Assembly (NCBI RefSeq): GCF_015624505.1
Contig: NZ_CP061379.1
Coordinates: forward strand, 868,001-932,000
Reading direction: 5' to 3'
Origin: Bradyrhizobium commune
GTDB taxonomy: Bacteria > Pseudomonadota > Alphaproteobacteria > Rhizobiales > Xanthobacteraceae
DNA length: 64,000 bases
The position numbers were made by a program, and so were the translations under genes. The notes under the pieces were generated by a model, which saw only the letters and a list, made by a program, of their open reading frames with translations, ran no database searches and was not told where the DNA came from. Shown in pieces: positions 36,837 to 46,204 of this stretch. Every line of letters starts with the position of its first letter. Position 1 is the first letter of the stretch.

Positions 36837-38072
36837 ATGAAGCTTCCGAGCGTCGTCACCCCCGCCGATATCCGCCGTGCACTGCTGCTGCGCGAAGAGA
36901 TCGCGCTGCTTGATCTCAGATACGAGGCGGCCTTCGCCAGCGGCCATCCGCTGTTCGCAGCCAACATGGCCGCAGACCGGATCGCGGTCGAAGCTGAGGT
37001 GCGGCTGCCGCGCAAGGACGTGGCGGTCGTGCTCTATGATGATGGTGAGGGACTGGTCGAAGTTGGTGCCGAGCGCCTTGCGGCGCTCGGCTACAGCAAT
37101 GTATGCGCGCTCGACGGCGGGCTGAAAGCATGGCGCGCTGCGGGCTATGAAGTGTTCGAGGACGTCAATTCCTACTCAAAGGCGTTCGGCGAGCTGGTCG
37201 AGGCGCGTCGTCATACGCCCTCATTCAGCGCTGACGAGGTCGCAAAACTGATCGCGGACAAGGCCAACATCGCCATCCTCGATGTCCGCCGCTTCGATGA
37301 ATATGCGACCATGAACATCCCGGGCTCGGTCAGCGTGCCCGGTGCGGAGCTGGTGCTGCGGGCAGGGAAGGCTGCGCCCGATCCCGACACCACCATCATC
37401 GTCAATTGCGCCGGCCGCACCCGTTCGATCATCGGCACCCAGTCGCTGATCAATGCCGGCGTGCCCAACAAGGTGCGTGCACTCCGCAACGGTACGATCG
37501 GCTGGACATTGGCGCGGCACACGCTCGCTCACGGCGCCGATCGGCGCGGCGCGATCGGCTCGTTCGAGGGCGGCCCGGCCAATGCGCGCGATGTCGCCTA
37601 TCGCGCCGGCGTCCGCCACATCGGCGCGAGCGAGATCTCGGCGCTGGTCGCAGAGACCGATCGCACGCTCTACCGTTTTGACGTGCGCGATGCGGAGGCG
37701 TATTCCGCCGGCCACCTCCCGGGCTTCCGCCACTATCCCGGCGGCCAGCTCGTCCAGGAGACCGACATGGCCGCGCCGGTGCGCGGCGCGCGTATTGTCC
37801 TGACCGACGACAAGGGCGTGCGCGCCGACATGACGGCATCCTGGCTCGCGCAGATGGGCTGGGAGGTCTACGTGCTGGAAGGCGGCTATGACGGCCCCCT
37901 CGAGGTTAGCCCACCGCTGGTCCTGCCAAAGCCCGACCCTGCCCACCGCTATCGCCGCCCCTACGAAGGCACCGACGTCACCGAGCGCGCGATGCAGGCC
38001 TATCTCGACTGGGAATACGGCCTCGTCGACCAGCTCCGCCGCGACGGCACGCACGGGTTTTATGTGATCTGA
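36837..38072 (+). CDS. Triple rhodanese-domain protein with one active-site cysteine
   Basis: 411 residues with three rhodanese-like domains at about 5-105, 127-240 and 262-370, plus a C-terminal tail. Only the second has the catalytic loop cysteine: Cys191 in VNCAGRTRS. The equivalent positions in the first (VLYDDGEG) and third (LTDDKGVRA) lack it. Rhodanese domains carry sulfane sulfur or act as binding modules, so this looks like one catalytic and two structural domains. No signal peptide, cytosolic. Separated by 70 bp from the iron operon. Confidence 0.88.
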   Translation: MKLPSVVTPADIRRALLLREEIALLDLRYEAAFASGHPLFAANMAADRIAVEAEVRLPRKDVAVVLYDDGEGLVEVGAERLAALGYSNVCALDGGLKAWRAAGYEVFEDVNSYSKAFGELVEARRHTPSFSADEVAKLIADKANIAILDVRRFDEYATMNIPGSVSVPGAELVLRAGKAAPDPDTTIIVNCAGRTRSIIGTQSLINAGVPNKVRALRNGTIGWTLARHTLAHGADRRGAIGSFEGGPANARDVAYRAGVRHIGASEISALVAETDRTLYRFDVRDAEAYSAGHLPGFRHYPGGQLVQETDMAAPVRGARIVLTDDKGVRADMTASWLAQMGWEVYVLEGGYDGPLEVSPPLVLPKPDPAHRYRRPYEGTDVTERAMQAYLDWEYGLVDQLRRDGTHGFYVI

Positions 38073-38171
38073 CTACCGCCAGGCCACGATATCCCCATAT
38101 CCAAACCCTATTGTGCTGCGCCTCGTCCGCGGTCTATGAGCTGCGGCAAAGCCGCCATCCATGGAGATGCT

Positions 38172-39416
38172 ATGCCAGCCTCAGGCCAAAGCTCTGAGCG
38201 GAGCGCGAAGGCGCTGCTGCTCGAGGGCGTCAATGACAGCGCCGTCGACCTGTTTCGGAGCGCGGGCTTCACCAATATCGAACGGCTGCCCAAGGCGCTG
38301 GACGGCGAGGCGCTGCGCCAGGCGCTGAAGGGCGTGTCGCTGCTCGGCATCCGCTCGCGGACCCAGATCACGGATGAGGCGCTCGAAGCTGCCGACGGGT
38401 TGCTTGCGGTTGGCTGCTTCAGCGTCGGCACCAACCAGGTCGATCTGCTGGCGGCGCGCAAGCGCGGCATCCCCGTGTTCAACGCGCCGTTCTCCAATAC
38501 CCGCAGCGTCGCCGAGCTCGTGATCGGCGAGATCGTGATGCTGCTGCGGCAGATCTTTCCGCGCTCGGTGTCGGCCCATGACGGCGGCTGGGACAAGTCC
38601 GCGACCGGCAGCCGCGAGGTCCGCGGCCGCACGCTCGGCATCATCGGCTATGGCAATATCGGCTCGCAGCTCTCGACGTTGGCAGAGGCGATGGGCATGC
38701 GGGTGATCTACTACGATCGCACCGACAAGCTCCGCCACGGCAACACCGAGCCGGTCGAGAAATTGGAAGAGCTTTTGGCGCAGAGCGACGTGGTCAGCCT
38801 GCACGTGCCGGAAACGCCGGAGACCGCCGGCATGATCGGCGAGAACGAGCTGAAGGCGATGAAGCCGGGCTCGTTCCTGATCAACAACAGCCGCGGCACC
38901 GTGGTCGATCTCGACGCGCTCGCGCGCGCCTTGCGCGACGGCCACATCGCGGGTGCCGCTATCGACGTGTTCCCGATCGAGCCGTCCTCGAACGCGGAAC
39001 GATTCAAGAGCCCGGTGCAGGGTCTCAACAACGTCATCCTCACGCCGCATGTCGGCGGGTCCACCGAGGAGGCGCAGGAGCGTATCGGCGGCGAGGTCGC
39101 GCGCAAGCTGGTCGATTATTTCATCACCGGCTCGACCATGGGCGCGGTGAATTTCCCGGAGGTGCAGCTGCATTTGCGTCCCTCCGGCGTACGCTTCAGC
39201 CACGTCCATCGCAACGTGCCGGGCATGCTGCGCCGGCTGAACGAGGTCTTCCTCCAGCGCGACATCAATATCGCCGCGCAATATCTGGAGACCGCCGGCG
39301 ACCTCGGCTATGTCGTGCTCGACGCCGATCTCGGCGGCGAGGATTCAGGTACGTTGCTCCAGCAGATCCGCGGCCTCGAGGGCACGGTCGGCGCACGGCT
39401 GGTATTCGAGCACTAG
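38172..39416 (+). CDS. serA: D-3-phosphoglycerate dehydrogenase
   Basis: 414 residues, E. coli-length type with C-terminal ACT domain. Catalyses the first step of serine synthesis. NAD-binding GIIGYGNIGSQLSTLAEAMG, and the catalytic Arg/Glu/His triad region in INNSRGTVVDLDALARAL, DVFPIEPSSN and LTPHVGGSTEEA. The ACT region (about 340-414) ends GTVGARLVFEH, suggesting serine feedback. ATG 38172 is preferred to 38136. Confidence 0.94.
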   Translation: MPASGQSSERSAKALLLEGVNDSAVDLFRSAGFTNIERLPKALDGEALRQALKGVSLLGIRSRTQITDEALEAADGLLAVGCFSVGTNQVDLLAARKRGIPVFNAPFSNTRSVAELVIGEIVMLLRQIFPRSVSAHDGGWDKSATGSREVRGRTLGIIGYGNIGSQLSTLAEAMGMRVIYYDRTDKLRHGNTEPVEKLEELLAQSDVVSLHVPETPETAGMIGENELKAMKPGSFLINNSRGTVVDLDALARALRDGHIAGAAIDVFPIEPSSNAERFKSPVQGLNNVILTPHVGGSTEEAQERIGGEVARKLVDYFITGSTMGAVNFPEVQLHLRPSGVRFSHVHRNVPGMLRRLNEVFLQRDINIAAQYLETAGDLGYVVLDADLGGEDSGTLLQQIRGLEGTVGARLVFEH

Positions 39417-39472
39417 ATTGCCCCACGTTCCGGTTGCAATCCGCAGCCATGGCTCTCTACACTGCTGTCATC

Positions 39473-39498
39473 TTCGGCGTGCTAAAAAGCACGTCGAA
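39473..39498 (+). terminator. Hairpin after serA
   Basis: TTCG-G-CGTGCT / AAAA / AGCACG-T-CGAA forms a stem with one mismatch, about 55 bp after the serA stop and 30 bp before the patatin start. No T-run follows, so it may be a weak terminator or structure in the patatin leader. Confidence 0.35.
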
Positions 39499-39527
39499 TT
39501 TGAGCTTCAGTTGCGTGAGTGTCCGCC

Positions 39528-40547
39528 ATGGAACGGGACGCCGTACTGATTGATCTCGCACTTCAAGGCGGCGGTTCGCACGGCGCCTTTTCCTGGGGCG
39601 TGCTCGACCGCCTGCTGGAGGAAAAGTGGCTCACGGTCGCTGCGATCTCCGGAACCTCCGCAGGCGCGATGAATGCGGCCGTGCTGGCGGACGGCTGGAC
39701 CGCCGGTGGCGCCGACGGCGCGCGCGCCGCGCTCGAACAATATTGGCGCCGCGTTTCGCAAGCCGCTGCCTTCAGCCCGCTACAGCGCTCGCCGCTCGAC
39801 CGGCTGATGGGGCGCTGGACCCTCGATACATCGCCCTTCTACATCCTCACAGATCTGATGTCGCGGGTGCTGTCGCCCTACGATCTCAACCCGACCGGCT
39901 ACAATCCGCTGCGCGCGGTGCTGGCCGAGAGCATCGATTTCGAGCGCCTCGCGCGTTCGCCGATCCAGCTCTTCATCACCGCGACGCGGGTGCGGACCGG
40001 CCGTGGCCGCATCTTCCGCAACGCTGAGATCACGGCGGACGTGCTATTGGCATCGGCCTGCCTGCCGACCATGTTCCGCGCGATCGAGATCGATGGCGAA
40101 CCCTATTGGGACGGCGGCTTTGCCGGCAACCCGACCATCACGCCGCTGGTCCGCGAGAGCGACGCGCATGACACCATCCTCATCCAGATCAACCCGACCG
40201 AGCGGCCGGAGGAGCCACGGACGGCTGCCGAGATCCTCAACCGCCTCAACGAAATCTCCTTCAACTCGCCGTTGATGAAGGAGCTGCGCATGATCGCGCT
40301 GCTGCGCCAGGCCGCCGACCCCGGCAGCGGCGAGGGCGCGCGCTGGGCGAAAATGCGGACGCACCGGATCAAGAGCGACATGCTGGCGAAGTTCGGCGCC
40401 TCGTCGAAGCTCAACGCGGAATGGGAGTTCGTCTCGATGCTGCGCGCCGAGGGACGCATCGCGGCGGATGCGTTTCTGCGCGAGCACGGCGCAGACATCG
40501 GCCGGCAATCGACCGCCGATCTCGACGTCCTCCTGTCGGAGTGCTGA
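39528..40547 (+). CDS. Patatin-like phospholipase
   Basis: 339 residues. The oxyanion motif GGGSHGAF is at about 14-21, the nucleophile elbow GTSAG has Ser44, and the catalytic Asp lies in WDGGFAGNP. It is similar to rhizobial patatins next to a GntP permease. A GTG at 39519 is possible, but ATG 39528 fits the family N-terminus (ERDAVLIDLALQGGG). No signal peptide, so presumably cytosolic esterase or phospholipase. Confidence 0.9.
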   Translation: MERDAVLIDLALQGGGSHGAFSWGVLDRLLEEKWLTVAAISGTSAGAMNAAVLADGWTAGGADGARAALEQYWRRVSQAAAFSPLQRSPLDRLMGRWTLDTSPFYILTDLMSRVLSPYDLNPTGYNPLRAVLAESIDFERLARSPIQLFITATRVRTGRGRIFRNAEITADVLLASACLPTMFRAIEIDGEPYWDGGFAGNPTITPLVRESDAHDTILIQINPTERPEEPRTAAEILNRLNEISFNSPLMKELRMIALLRQAADPGSGEGARWAKMRTHRIKSDMLAKFGASSKLNAEWEFVSMLRAEGRIAADAFLREHGADIGRQSTADLDVLLSEC

Positions 40548-40550
40548 GAC

Positions 40551-42005
40551 ATGGGTCTTCTCGGCCTCCTCGTCGGGCTGGGCCTGCTCGTCCTGTTCGC
40601 GTTTCGCGGCTGGAGCGTGCTGCTGCTCGCGCCGTTTGCGGCGCTCATTGCCGCATTGTTCGGCGGCGAGCCGCTGCTTGCGAACCTCACCCAGATCTTC
40701 ATGGTGAATGCGGCGGGATTCCTGGCGCAGTTCTTCCCGATCTTCCTGCTCGGCGCCGTCTTCGGCAAGCTGATGGACGACAGCGGCGCGGTCACCTCGG
40801 TCGCCGCCTTCATGGCGGAACGCCTTGGTGAGCACCGCGTGATCCTGGCGGTGGTGTTGGCCGGTGCGGCGGTTACCTATGGCGGCGTCAGCCTGTTCGT
40901 TGCGTTCTTCGTCATCGTGCCGATGGCCCGCTCGCTGTTTCGTGCCGCTGCGATTCCGCGCCGGCTGATTCCTGCCGCGATCGTGCTGGGCACGTCGACC
41001 TTCACCATGTCGGCGCTGCCGGGCACGCCGTCGATCCAGAATGCGATCCCGATGCCGTTCTTCGGCACGACGCCGTTTGCCGCGCCCGGCCTCGGCATCA
41101 TCGCCTCCCTCGTCATGCTCGGCACCGGATTGTGGTGGCTGCAACGCGCCGAAGCTGCGGCGCGCCGTGCCGGGGAAGGCTATGGCGATGATGTCGAGGG
41201 TGCGACCGAGCGCGCTGCCGCCGATGAGCTCGTGCGCGAACGTGCGACGACGGCGCGGGAGTTCGACCCGGCAGAGCTGCAACACGGGCATCGCAGCAGC
41301 GCCCCGTCGCCGGTTGTAAGTGCCATCGTGCCGCTGATCGTCGTCGTCGTCGTCAATCTCGCGATGTCGTTCGTCGTGCTGCCGCGGCTCGATGTCTCCT
41401 ATCTCGCCGAGCAGCGCTTCGGCGAGACCTCGCTTGCCGCTGTGGCCGGCGTGTGGTCGGTCGCGGTCGCGCTGACCGCGGCCATCGTCACCACCATCGT
41501 GCTGAACTGGTCCCAGTTGCCGGCGTTGCGGCAGACCATGGATGCCGGCGCCAATGCGTCGGTGCTGCCGGCGTTCAGTGTCGCGAGCCTGGTCGGTTTT
41601 GGTGCGGTCGTGGCCGCGCTGCCGGCATTCACGACCGTGCGCGACTGGGTGCTCGCGATCGAAGGCGGCCCGCTGGTGTCGCTCGCGGTTGCAACCAACA
41701 TCCTGGCCGCGCTGACCGGTTCGGCGTCAGGCGGCCTGACCATCGCGCTCGATGCGCTCGGGCAGACATATATGGAACTCGCCGCGCGCACGGGCATCGA
41801 TGCCGCGCTGATGCATCGCGTCGCGGTGATCGGTTCGGGAACGCTCGACATCCTGCCACACAATGGCGCGGTGGTGAGCCTGCTCGCGATCTGCGGCCTG
41901 ACGCATCGCGACAGCTATCTCGACATCGTCATGGTCGGCATCGTGACGTCGCTGCTGGCGCTGATGGCCGTGATCGCCCTGGGCAGCGCGGTCGGATCGT
42001 TCTGA
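40551..42005 (+). CDS. GntP-family permease
   Basis: 484 residues, about 12 hydrophobic segments, starting 3 bp after the patatin stop, so co-transcribed. The glycine-rich loop ILAALTGSASGGLTIALDAL, GSGTLDILPHNGAVVSLLAI and ALPGTPSIQNAIPM are family features. GntP proteins take up gluconate or other organic acids. The bradyrhizobial pair with patatin suggests a polyester or hydroxy-acid substrate (for instance 3-hydroxybutyrate), which is inference. The hydrophilic Ala/Glu/Arg-rich loop at about 200-240 is unusual. Confidence 0.88.
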   Translation: MGLLGLLVGLGLLVLFAFRGWSVLLLAPFAALIAALFGGEPLLANLTQIFMVNAAGFLAQFFPIFLLGAVFGKLMDDSGAVTSVAAFMAERLGEHRVILAVVLAGAAVTYGGVSLFVAFFVIVPMARSLFRAAAIPRRLIPAAIVLGTSTFTMSALPGTPSIQNAIPMPFFGTTPFAAPGLGIIASLVMLGTGLWWLQRAEAAARRAGEGYGDDVEGATERAAADELVRERATTAREFDPAELQHGHRSSAPSPVVSAIVPLIVVVVVNLAMSFVVLPRLDVSYLAEQRFGETSLAAVAGVWSVAVALTAAIVTTIVLNWSQLPALRQTMDAGANASVLPAFSVASLVGFGAVVAALPAFTTVRDWVLAIEGGPLVSLAVATNILAALTGSASGGLTIALDALGQTYMELAARTGIDAALMHRVAVIGSGTLDILPHNGAVVSLLAICGLTHRDSYLDIVMVGIVTSLLALMAVIALGSAVGSF

Positions 42006-42113
42006 TCGCGTGAGCGTGCAGTCGGAACCACGGCCTATGCCGACAAGCGGCCATCCACGCGTTTTCCTGCGAGCCCGGGCATGACGACCTTTCCCCGCGC
42101 GCGGGACAGGAAG

Positions 42114-43736
42114 CTAATGCGCGCCCCCGCCGCCGACCGCCTTCACGCGCCGCGTCAGCAGCACTGCGATCGCGGCGAGCACCAGCACCACGCCGATCAC
42201 TGCAAAGGTGTCGGAAAAGCCCATCACCAGTGCCTGGCGCTTCACTGTCTTGCCGAGTGCGATGATTGCCTGCTCGCGTGCGGCGTTGGGGTCGGGCACG
42301 CCGTGGGCGATGAAGTAATCCGTCATCTGCGCGATCCGGGCGCGGACCTCCTCGCGGCCGAGCGTGACGGAATGGCCGATGATGTTGGAGTGGAACTGCT
42401 CGCGCTTGGTGACGATGGTGGCGAGCACCGCTGTGCCGATGGCGCCGCCGAGGTTACGCATCATGTTGGAGATGCCCGACGCCGCAGGCGCGTCCTGCGG
42501 CGCGACGCTGCCGAGGCTGAGCGCTGACAGCGGCGCCAGCGTCAAGGCCTGGCCCACCGCGCGAACGACGTTGGGGATGAAGAACTGATCGCCGGAATAA
42601 TCGAGCGACATCTGAATATTCAGGAACGAGCTCGCGGCGAACAGCAAGAGGCCGATGGTGGCGATATAGCGCGCGTCGAACCGCTGCATCAGCTTCGGCA
42701 CCAGCGGAATCAGCAGGAGCTGCGGCAGGCCGGTCCAGGCCAGCACGTTGCCGATCTGCTCGGCATTGTAGCCCTGCACCTGGCCGAGATAGGCCGGCAG
42801 CAGATAGACCGAGCCGAACAGCGCAAAGCCGAGGAACACCGCGGCGATCGTGCCGACGCCGAAATTCCATTGCGTCAGCAGGCGCAAGCGGAGCAACGGC
42901 TTCTCGACCACCAGCTCGATATAGATGAACAACGACAGGCTGACGGCAGCGATGATGGCGAGCCGCACGATGAAGGGCGAGCCGAACCAGTCGTCCTTGT
43001 TGCCTTCCTCGAGCACGGCCTGAAGCGAGGCGAGCCCAACCGCCATGGTCGCGATGCCAAACCAGTCGCCTTCGCGCAGCAGGGCGAGGTTGATCGTCTG
43101 GCGCTCCAGGGTGAAGAAGAGGATGGTTACCATGATGGCGGTGGGCAGCACGTTGACATAGAAGATGGTCTGCCAGCCGTAATTCTCGGTGAGATAGCCG
43201 CCGATGGTCGGGCCGATCGCGGGTGCGAAGGTCACGGCGAGCGAGAACATGGCAAGGCCGATCGGCTGCTGGGCCTTCGGCAGCTTGGTGAAGACCAGCG
43301 TGAAGGCCATCGGGATCAGCACGCCGCCGAAGAAGCCCTGAAAACCGCGCATCGCGATCATCGAGGGCAGATCGTGAGTGAAGGCACAGGCGACAGAGAA
43401 GGCCGCAAACAGCGCGGCAAAGCTCAGCATGATGTTGCGGAACGAGAATACCCGCGACAGATAGTCGGTCAACGGGATCACGATGATCTCGCCGATCAGA
43501 TACGACGTCGAGATCCAGGATCCGTTGTCGACACCGGTGCCGATGCCGCCCTCGATGTTGAGCAGCGAGGCGTTGGTGATCTGGATGTTCAGGATCGCCA
43601 TGAAGGCGCCGATCATCGCCGCGAAGACGGCGACCCAGACCGTGGCGCTCGCGCGATTGGGATCGGCGGCGACGCGCTCAGGCGTCGCGGCCGGCATTGT
43701 GGGCGCTGGCGTCGAGATTGTGAGGCTGTTTGACAT
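42114..43736 (-). CDS. DHA2-type MFS efflux pump (EmrB-like)
   Basis: 540 residues with about 14 helices. The DHA2 signatures FMAILNIQITNASLLNIEGG and GFFGGVLIPMAFTLVF are clear. Partner to the HlyD protein upstream, with which its gene overlaps by 59 bp. ATG 43736 chosen from the family N-terminus. Probably exports a toxic compound across both membranes with a TolC-like channel not encoded here. Confidence 0.9.
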   Translation of the reverse strand: MSNSLTISTPAPTMPAATPERVAADPNRASATVWVAVFAAMIGAFMAILNIQITNASLLNIEGGIGTGVDNGSWISTSYLIGEIIVIPLTDYLSRVFSFRNIMLSFAALFAAFSVACAFTHDLPSMIAMRGFQGFFGGVLIPMAFTLVFTKLPKAQQPIGLAMFSLAVTFAPAIGPTIGGYLTENYGWQTIFYVNVLPTAIMVTILFFTLERQTINLALLREGDWFGIATMAVGLASLQAVLEEGNKDDWFGSPFIVRLAIIAAVSLSLFIYIELVVEKPLLRLRLLTQWNFGVGTIAAVFLGFALFGSVYLLPAYLGQVQGYNAEQIGNVLAWTGLPQLLLIPLVPKLMQRFDARYIATIGLLLFAASSFLNIQMSLDYSGDQFFIPNVVRAVGQALTLAPLSALSLGSVAPQDAPAASGISNMMRNLGGAIGTAVLATIVTKREQFHSNIIGHSVTLGREEVRARIAQMTDYFIAHGVPDPNAAREQAIIALGKTVKRQALVMGFSDTFAVIGVVLVLAAIAVLLTRRVKAVGGGGAH

Positions 43737-44928
43737 GGCACGACCCTCCGGAAACAAGTTTCGCTTTGGGCGTCGTTGCCGCTTGCGCGGTCGGCGCTGA
43801 ACGGGTTGCGATCGTCGGGATGACGGACATGCCGGGCCGCAGCTCGATCGCAGGCTGCGTTTCGGCATCCAGCGCGATCTTCACGGGGATGCGCTGCACG
43901 ATCTTGGTGAAATTGCCAGTGGCGTTGTCCGGCGGCAGCAGGGCGAACTCCTGACCGCTGGCCGGCGCGACGGAATCGACGTGACCGTGCACCACCTGGC
44001 CCGGGAAGGTGTCGACCTCGATCTCGACCTCTTGTCCCGCACGGACATGGGTCAGCTGGGTCTCCTTGAAATTGGCGACCACATAGGCGCCCTCGGCCGG
44101 CACGATCGACATCAGCTGCGTTCCGGCCTGCACGAACTGGCCGACGCGAAGCGTGCGGTTGCCGATGACGCCGTCGATCGGAGAGACGATCATGGTGTAG
44201 CCGAGATTGAGCTCGGCCTGGTGCTGAAGCGCGGTAGCACGGGCGGCAGCCGCATTGGCCTGCGCGATCTCCGCCTTCAGGAGCTCGACCTGCTTGAGGG
44301 CCGAAGCGAGATTGGCGGTGTCGCGCTGGATCGCGGCGTCGGCGCCGGCATCGCGCGCCTGCGCCTGCTGCGCGTTCTGCACGCTGCCATAGCCGGTTGC
44401 AGCGAGGTCGGTGTAGCGCTTGTTTTCCTGCTGCGCGAACGTCTTCGCCGCAGTGTCGACGTCGATGGTCGCTTTCGCCGCGGCGATCGTCGCGTCTTGA
44501 ACTTCGAGCTGCGCCTGCTTGCTGGTCACCGTTGCGTTGGCTGCGGCGACATCCGCCTTGGCCTGGTCGAGCGCGACGCGGAAGTCGCGGTCGTCGATCC
44601 GGGCCAGAACCTGGCCGACCTTCACATGCTCGTTATCGCCGACCAGGACGCGATCGAGATAGCCGCTGACCTTCGGCGCGATGGTGGTGTTGTCGGCCTT
44701 CACATAGGCGTCATCAGTGGAAACCAGGAACCGGCCGACGGTCCAGTAATCGTAGCCGTACCAGGTTGCGCCGGCCAGTGCCGCGGCCGCCACTCCCGCC
44801 AGCAACAGCTTGCGAAGGCTCAGCTTTCGGCGCGGAGCGGGGGGTGGCGCGGCGGCCAGGAGGCTTTCCGGCGCAGGCGTTGGAACCAGGGTGGATTCAG
44901 TCTTGGATGGATTGGTGTGCACGGTCAT
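43678..44928 (-). CDS. HlyD/EmrA-family membrane fusion protein
   Basis: 416 residues. TM near 50-68 (LLLAGVAAAALAGATWYGYD), then the lipoyl and alpha-hairpin domains (VSTDDAYVKADNTTIAPKVS, AKADVAAANATVTSKQAQLE, AAIQRDTANLASALKQVELL) and the beta-barrel (GVIGNRTLRVGQFVQAGTQL, VEIEVDTFPGQVVHGHVDSV). The 3' 59 bp overlap the start of the DHA2 gene in another frame, a long overlap that couples pump components. Divergent from a TetR gene. Confidence 0.9.
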   Translation of the reverse strand: MTVHTNPSKTESTLVPTPAPESLLAAAPPPAPRRKLSLRKLLLAGVAAAALAGATWYGYDYWTVGRFLVSTDDAYVKADNTTIAPKVSGYLDRVLVGDNEHVKVGQVLARIDDRDFRVALDQAKADVAAANATVTSKQAQLEVQDATIAAAKATIDVDTAAKTFAQQENKRYTDLAATGYGSVQNAQQAQARDAGADAAIQRDTANLASALKQVELLKAEIAQANAAAARATALQHQAELNLGYTMIVSPIDGVIGNRTLRVGQFVQAGTQLMSIVPAEGAYVVANFKETQLTHVRAGQEVEIEVDTFPGQVVHGHVDSVAPASGQEFALLPPDNATGNFTKIVQRIPVKIALDAETQPAIELRPGMSVIPTIATRSAPTAQAATTPKAKLVSGGSCHVKQPHNLDASAHNAGRDA

Positions 44929-44947
44929 GGCCGGCTCCCTCGAATTA

Positions 44948-45003
44948 GGAAACTTGACGTTTTCCAAAATAGGACTAGCTTCGGGAGTGTCAATGGAATG
45001 ACA
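44948..45003. promoter_or_regulatory. Operator candidates in the hlyD-tetR divergent region
   Basis: GGAAAC-TTGAC-GTTTTCC (44948-44965) and TGTCA-6 bp-TGACA (44988-45003) are inverted repeats in the 91-bp region between the pump and tetR. The first contains a TTGACG hexamer that could serve as -35. One of them is the probable TetR binding site. Which one is not decidable from sequence. Confidence 0.45.
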
Positions 45004-45019
45004 GGCATCATTTAAAGAC

Positions 45020-45679
45020 ATGGCTCAGGCAAAACCCGAAAGTGAGTGCCGCCCGCGCGGCCGGCCGCCGGTGCGCAGCGACGAGGAGACGAAGCGGATC
45101 GTGTTCGAGGCCGCGCGCCACGCCTTTGCCGTCGACGGCTATGCGGCGACGAGCACCGAGGCGCTGGCGCGCGCCGCCGGCATCTCCACCAAGACGCTGT
45201 ATCGTCTGTTTCCAGGCAAGGCCGCATTGTTCGAGGCGATGTGCGCTGACAGGCTCGAACAATTGCTGTCCGCCGTCGATCTTCAGGCCGGCGACGAGGT
45301 CGATATCGAAACGGGCTTGCGTGCCGCGCTGCTTGCCTGTGCGGATATCGCACTCGATCCGGAGGTCGTGGCCTTGCAGCGCATGGTGCTGCAGGAATCT
45401 GCCGCGTTCCCCGATCTCGCCGCGAACTTCTACAAGAACGGCATTTCCCGCACCGCGACCGCGCTGGCGAAATGGCTTCGTGTCCGGGTGAAAAAGCAAC
45501 TGATCGTGCTCGACGACGTCGACGAAGCCGCCGGCATGCTGATGGGCATGCTCGCCTCCGCACCGCAGCGTGCGGCCATCTATGGCGGTATATCCCTGCC
45601 GTCGCGCAAGGATATCGAGCGGCGTGTGCGCAATTGCGCAACTCTGTTCCTGAATGGTTGTCGCGTCACATCAGCGTGA
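45020..45679 (+). CDS. TetR/AcrR-family regulator
   Basis: 219 residues. N-terminal HTH: EETKRIVFEAARHAFAVDGY, then AATSTEALARAAGISTKTLY, RLFPGKAALFEAM. The C-terminal domain resembles the AcrR/TetR_C_7 type (YKNGISRTATALAKWL). Divergent from the EmrAB-type pump, which it probably represses. The C-terminus is 51 bp before the MarR gene. Confidence 0.92.
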   Translation: MAQAKPESECRPRGRPPVRSDEETKRIVFEAARHAFAVDGYAATSTEALARAAGISTKTLYRLFPGKAALFEAMCADRLEQLLSAVDLQAGDEVDIETGLRAALLACADIALDPEVVALQRMVLQESAAFPDLAANFYKNGISRTATALAKWLRVRVKKQLIVLDDVDEAAGMLMGMLASAPQRAAIYGGISLPSRKDIERRVRNCATLFLNGCRVTSA

Positions 45680-45722
45680 CGTCGAGGCGGCCGCCTTTAC
45701 AATCACCCGCCGCCTCGATATG

Positions 45723-45740
45723 TATTTCGCATGCGAAATA
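45723..45740. promoter_or_regulatory. Perfect palindrome centred on the MarR start codon
   Basis: TATTTCGCATGCGAAATA is an 18-bp perfect palindrome in which the central ATG (45731-45733) is the start codon of the MarR gene. MarR regulators bind 16-20 bp palindromes of this kind. Placement over the start codon predicts roadblock-type autorepression, and no Shine-Dalgarno sequence is visible upstream, so a leaderless or short-leader transcript is possible. Confidence 0.7.
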
Positions 45741-46192
45741 AAGACGTCGCAGCGAAGCGCCATCGGCTGATCTATCTGTTGAGCGTCGCGCAGCGGCGGT
45801 TGCAGCGCTGGATAGCGGCCCAGCGCGGGAATGGGGTCACGCCGACGCAAGCAGGACTGTTGTTCATTCTCGGCAGGCAGGACGGCATCCTGATGGGCGA
45901 GGCGGGCGCCGCGCTCGATCTCGGGCCGGCTGGAATTTCCGGCCTGGTCGATCGCTCGGCGGCGGCAAGGCTGGTCGAGCGGCGTGCCGACCGCGAGGAC
46001 GGGCGCGCATGGCGGATCTGGCTGACCCCGAAAGGCCGCGCGGTGTTGTCGGATACGAAAGCTTCGACCGCGCAAATCAACGCGGCGTTGACGCAGGGAT
46101 TTACCAGCGCGGAGATCGACATCGTCGCGCGCTGGCTGACCAGTATTCAGGACAAGTTTCCGAGAGACCCTACGAGAGATCCAGAGGACTGA
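45731..46192 (+). CDS. MarR-family transcriptional regulator
   Basis: 153 residues. The winged-helix core reads GVTPTQAGLLFILGRQDGIL and LGPAGISGLVDRSAAARLVE, with the wing DREDGRAWRIWLTPKGRAVL. It is 12 bp upstream of the enoyl-CoA hydratase gene and very likely controls it. The inducer is probably an acyl- or aryl-CoA thioester, as for other MarR proteins linked to CoA catabolism (BadR, FerR), by analogy only. Confidence 0.9.
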   Translation: MRNKDVAAKRHRLIYLLSVAQRRLQRWIAAQRGNGVTPTQAGLLFILGRQDGILMGEAGAALDLGPAGISGLVDRSAAARLVERRADREDGRAWRIWLTPKGRAVLSDTKASTAQINAALTQGFTSAEIDIVARWLTSIQDKFPRDPTRDPED

Positions 46193-46204
46193 CAGGAGAG
46201 AGCA

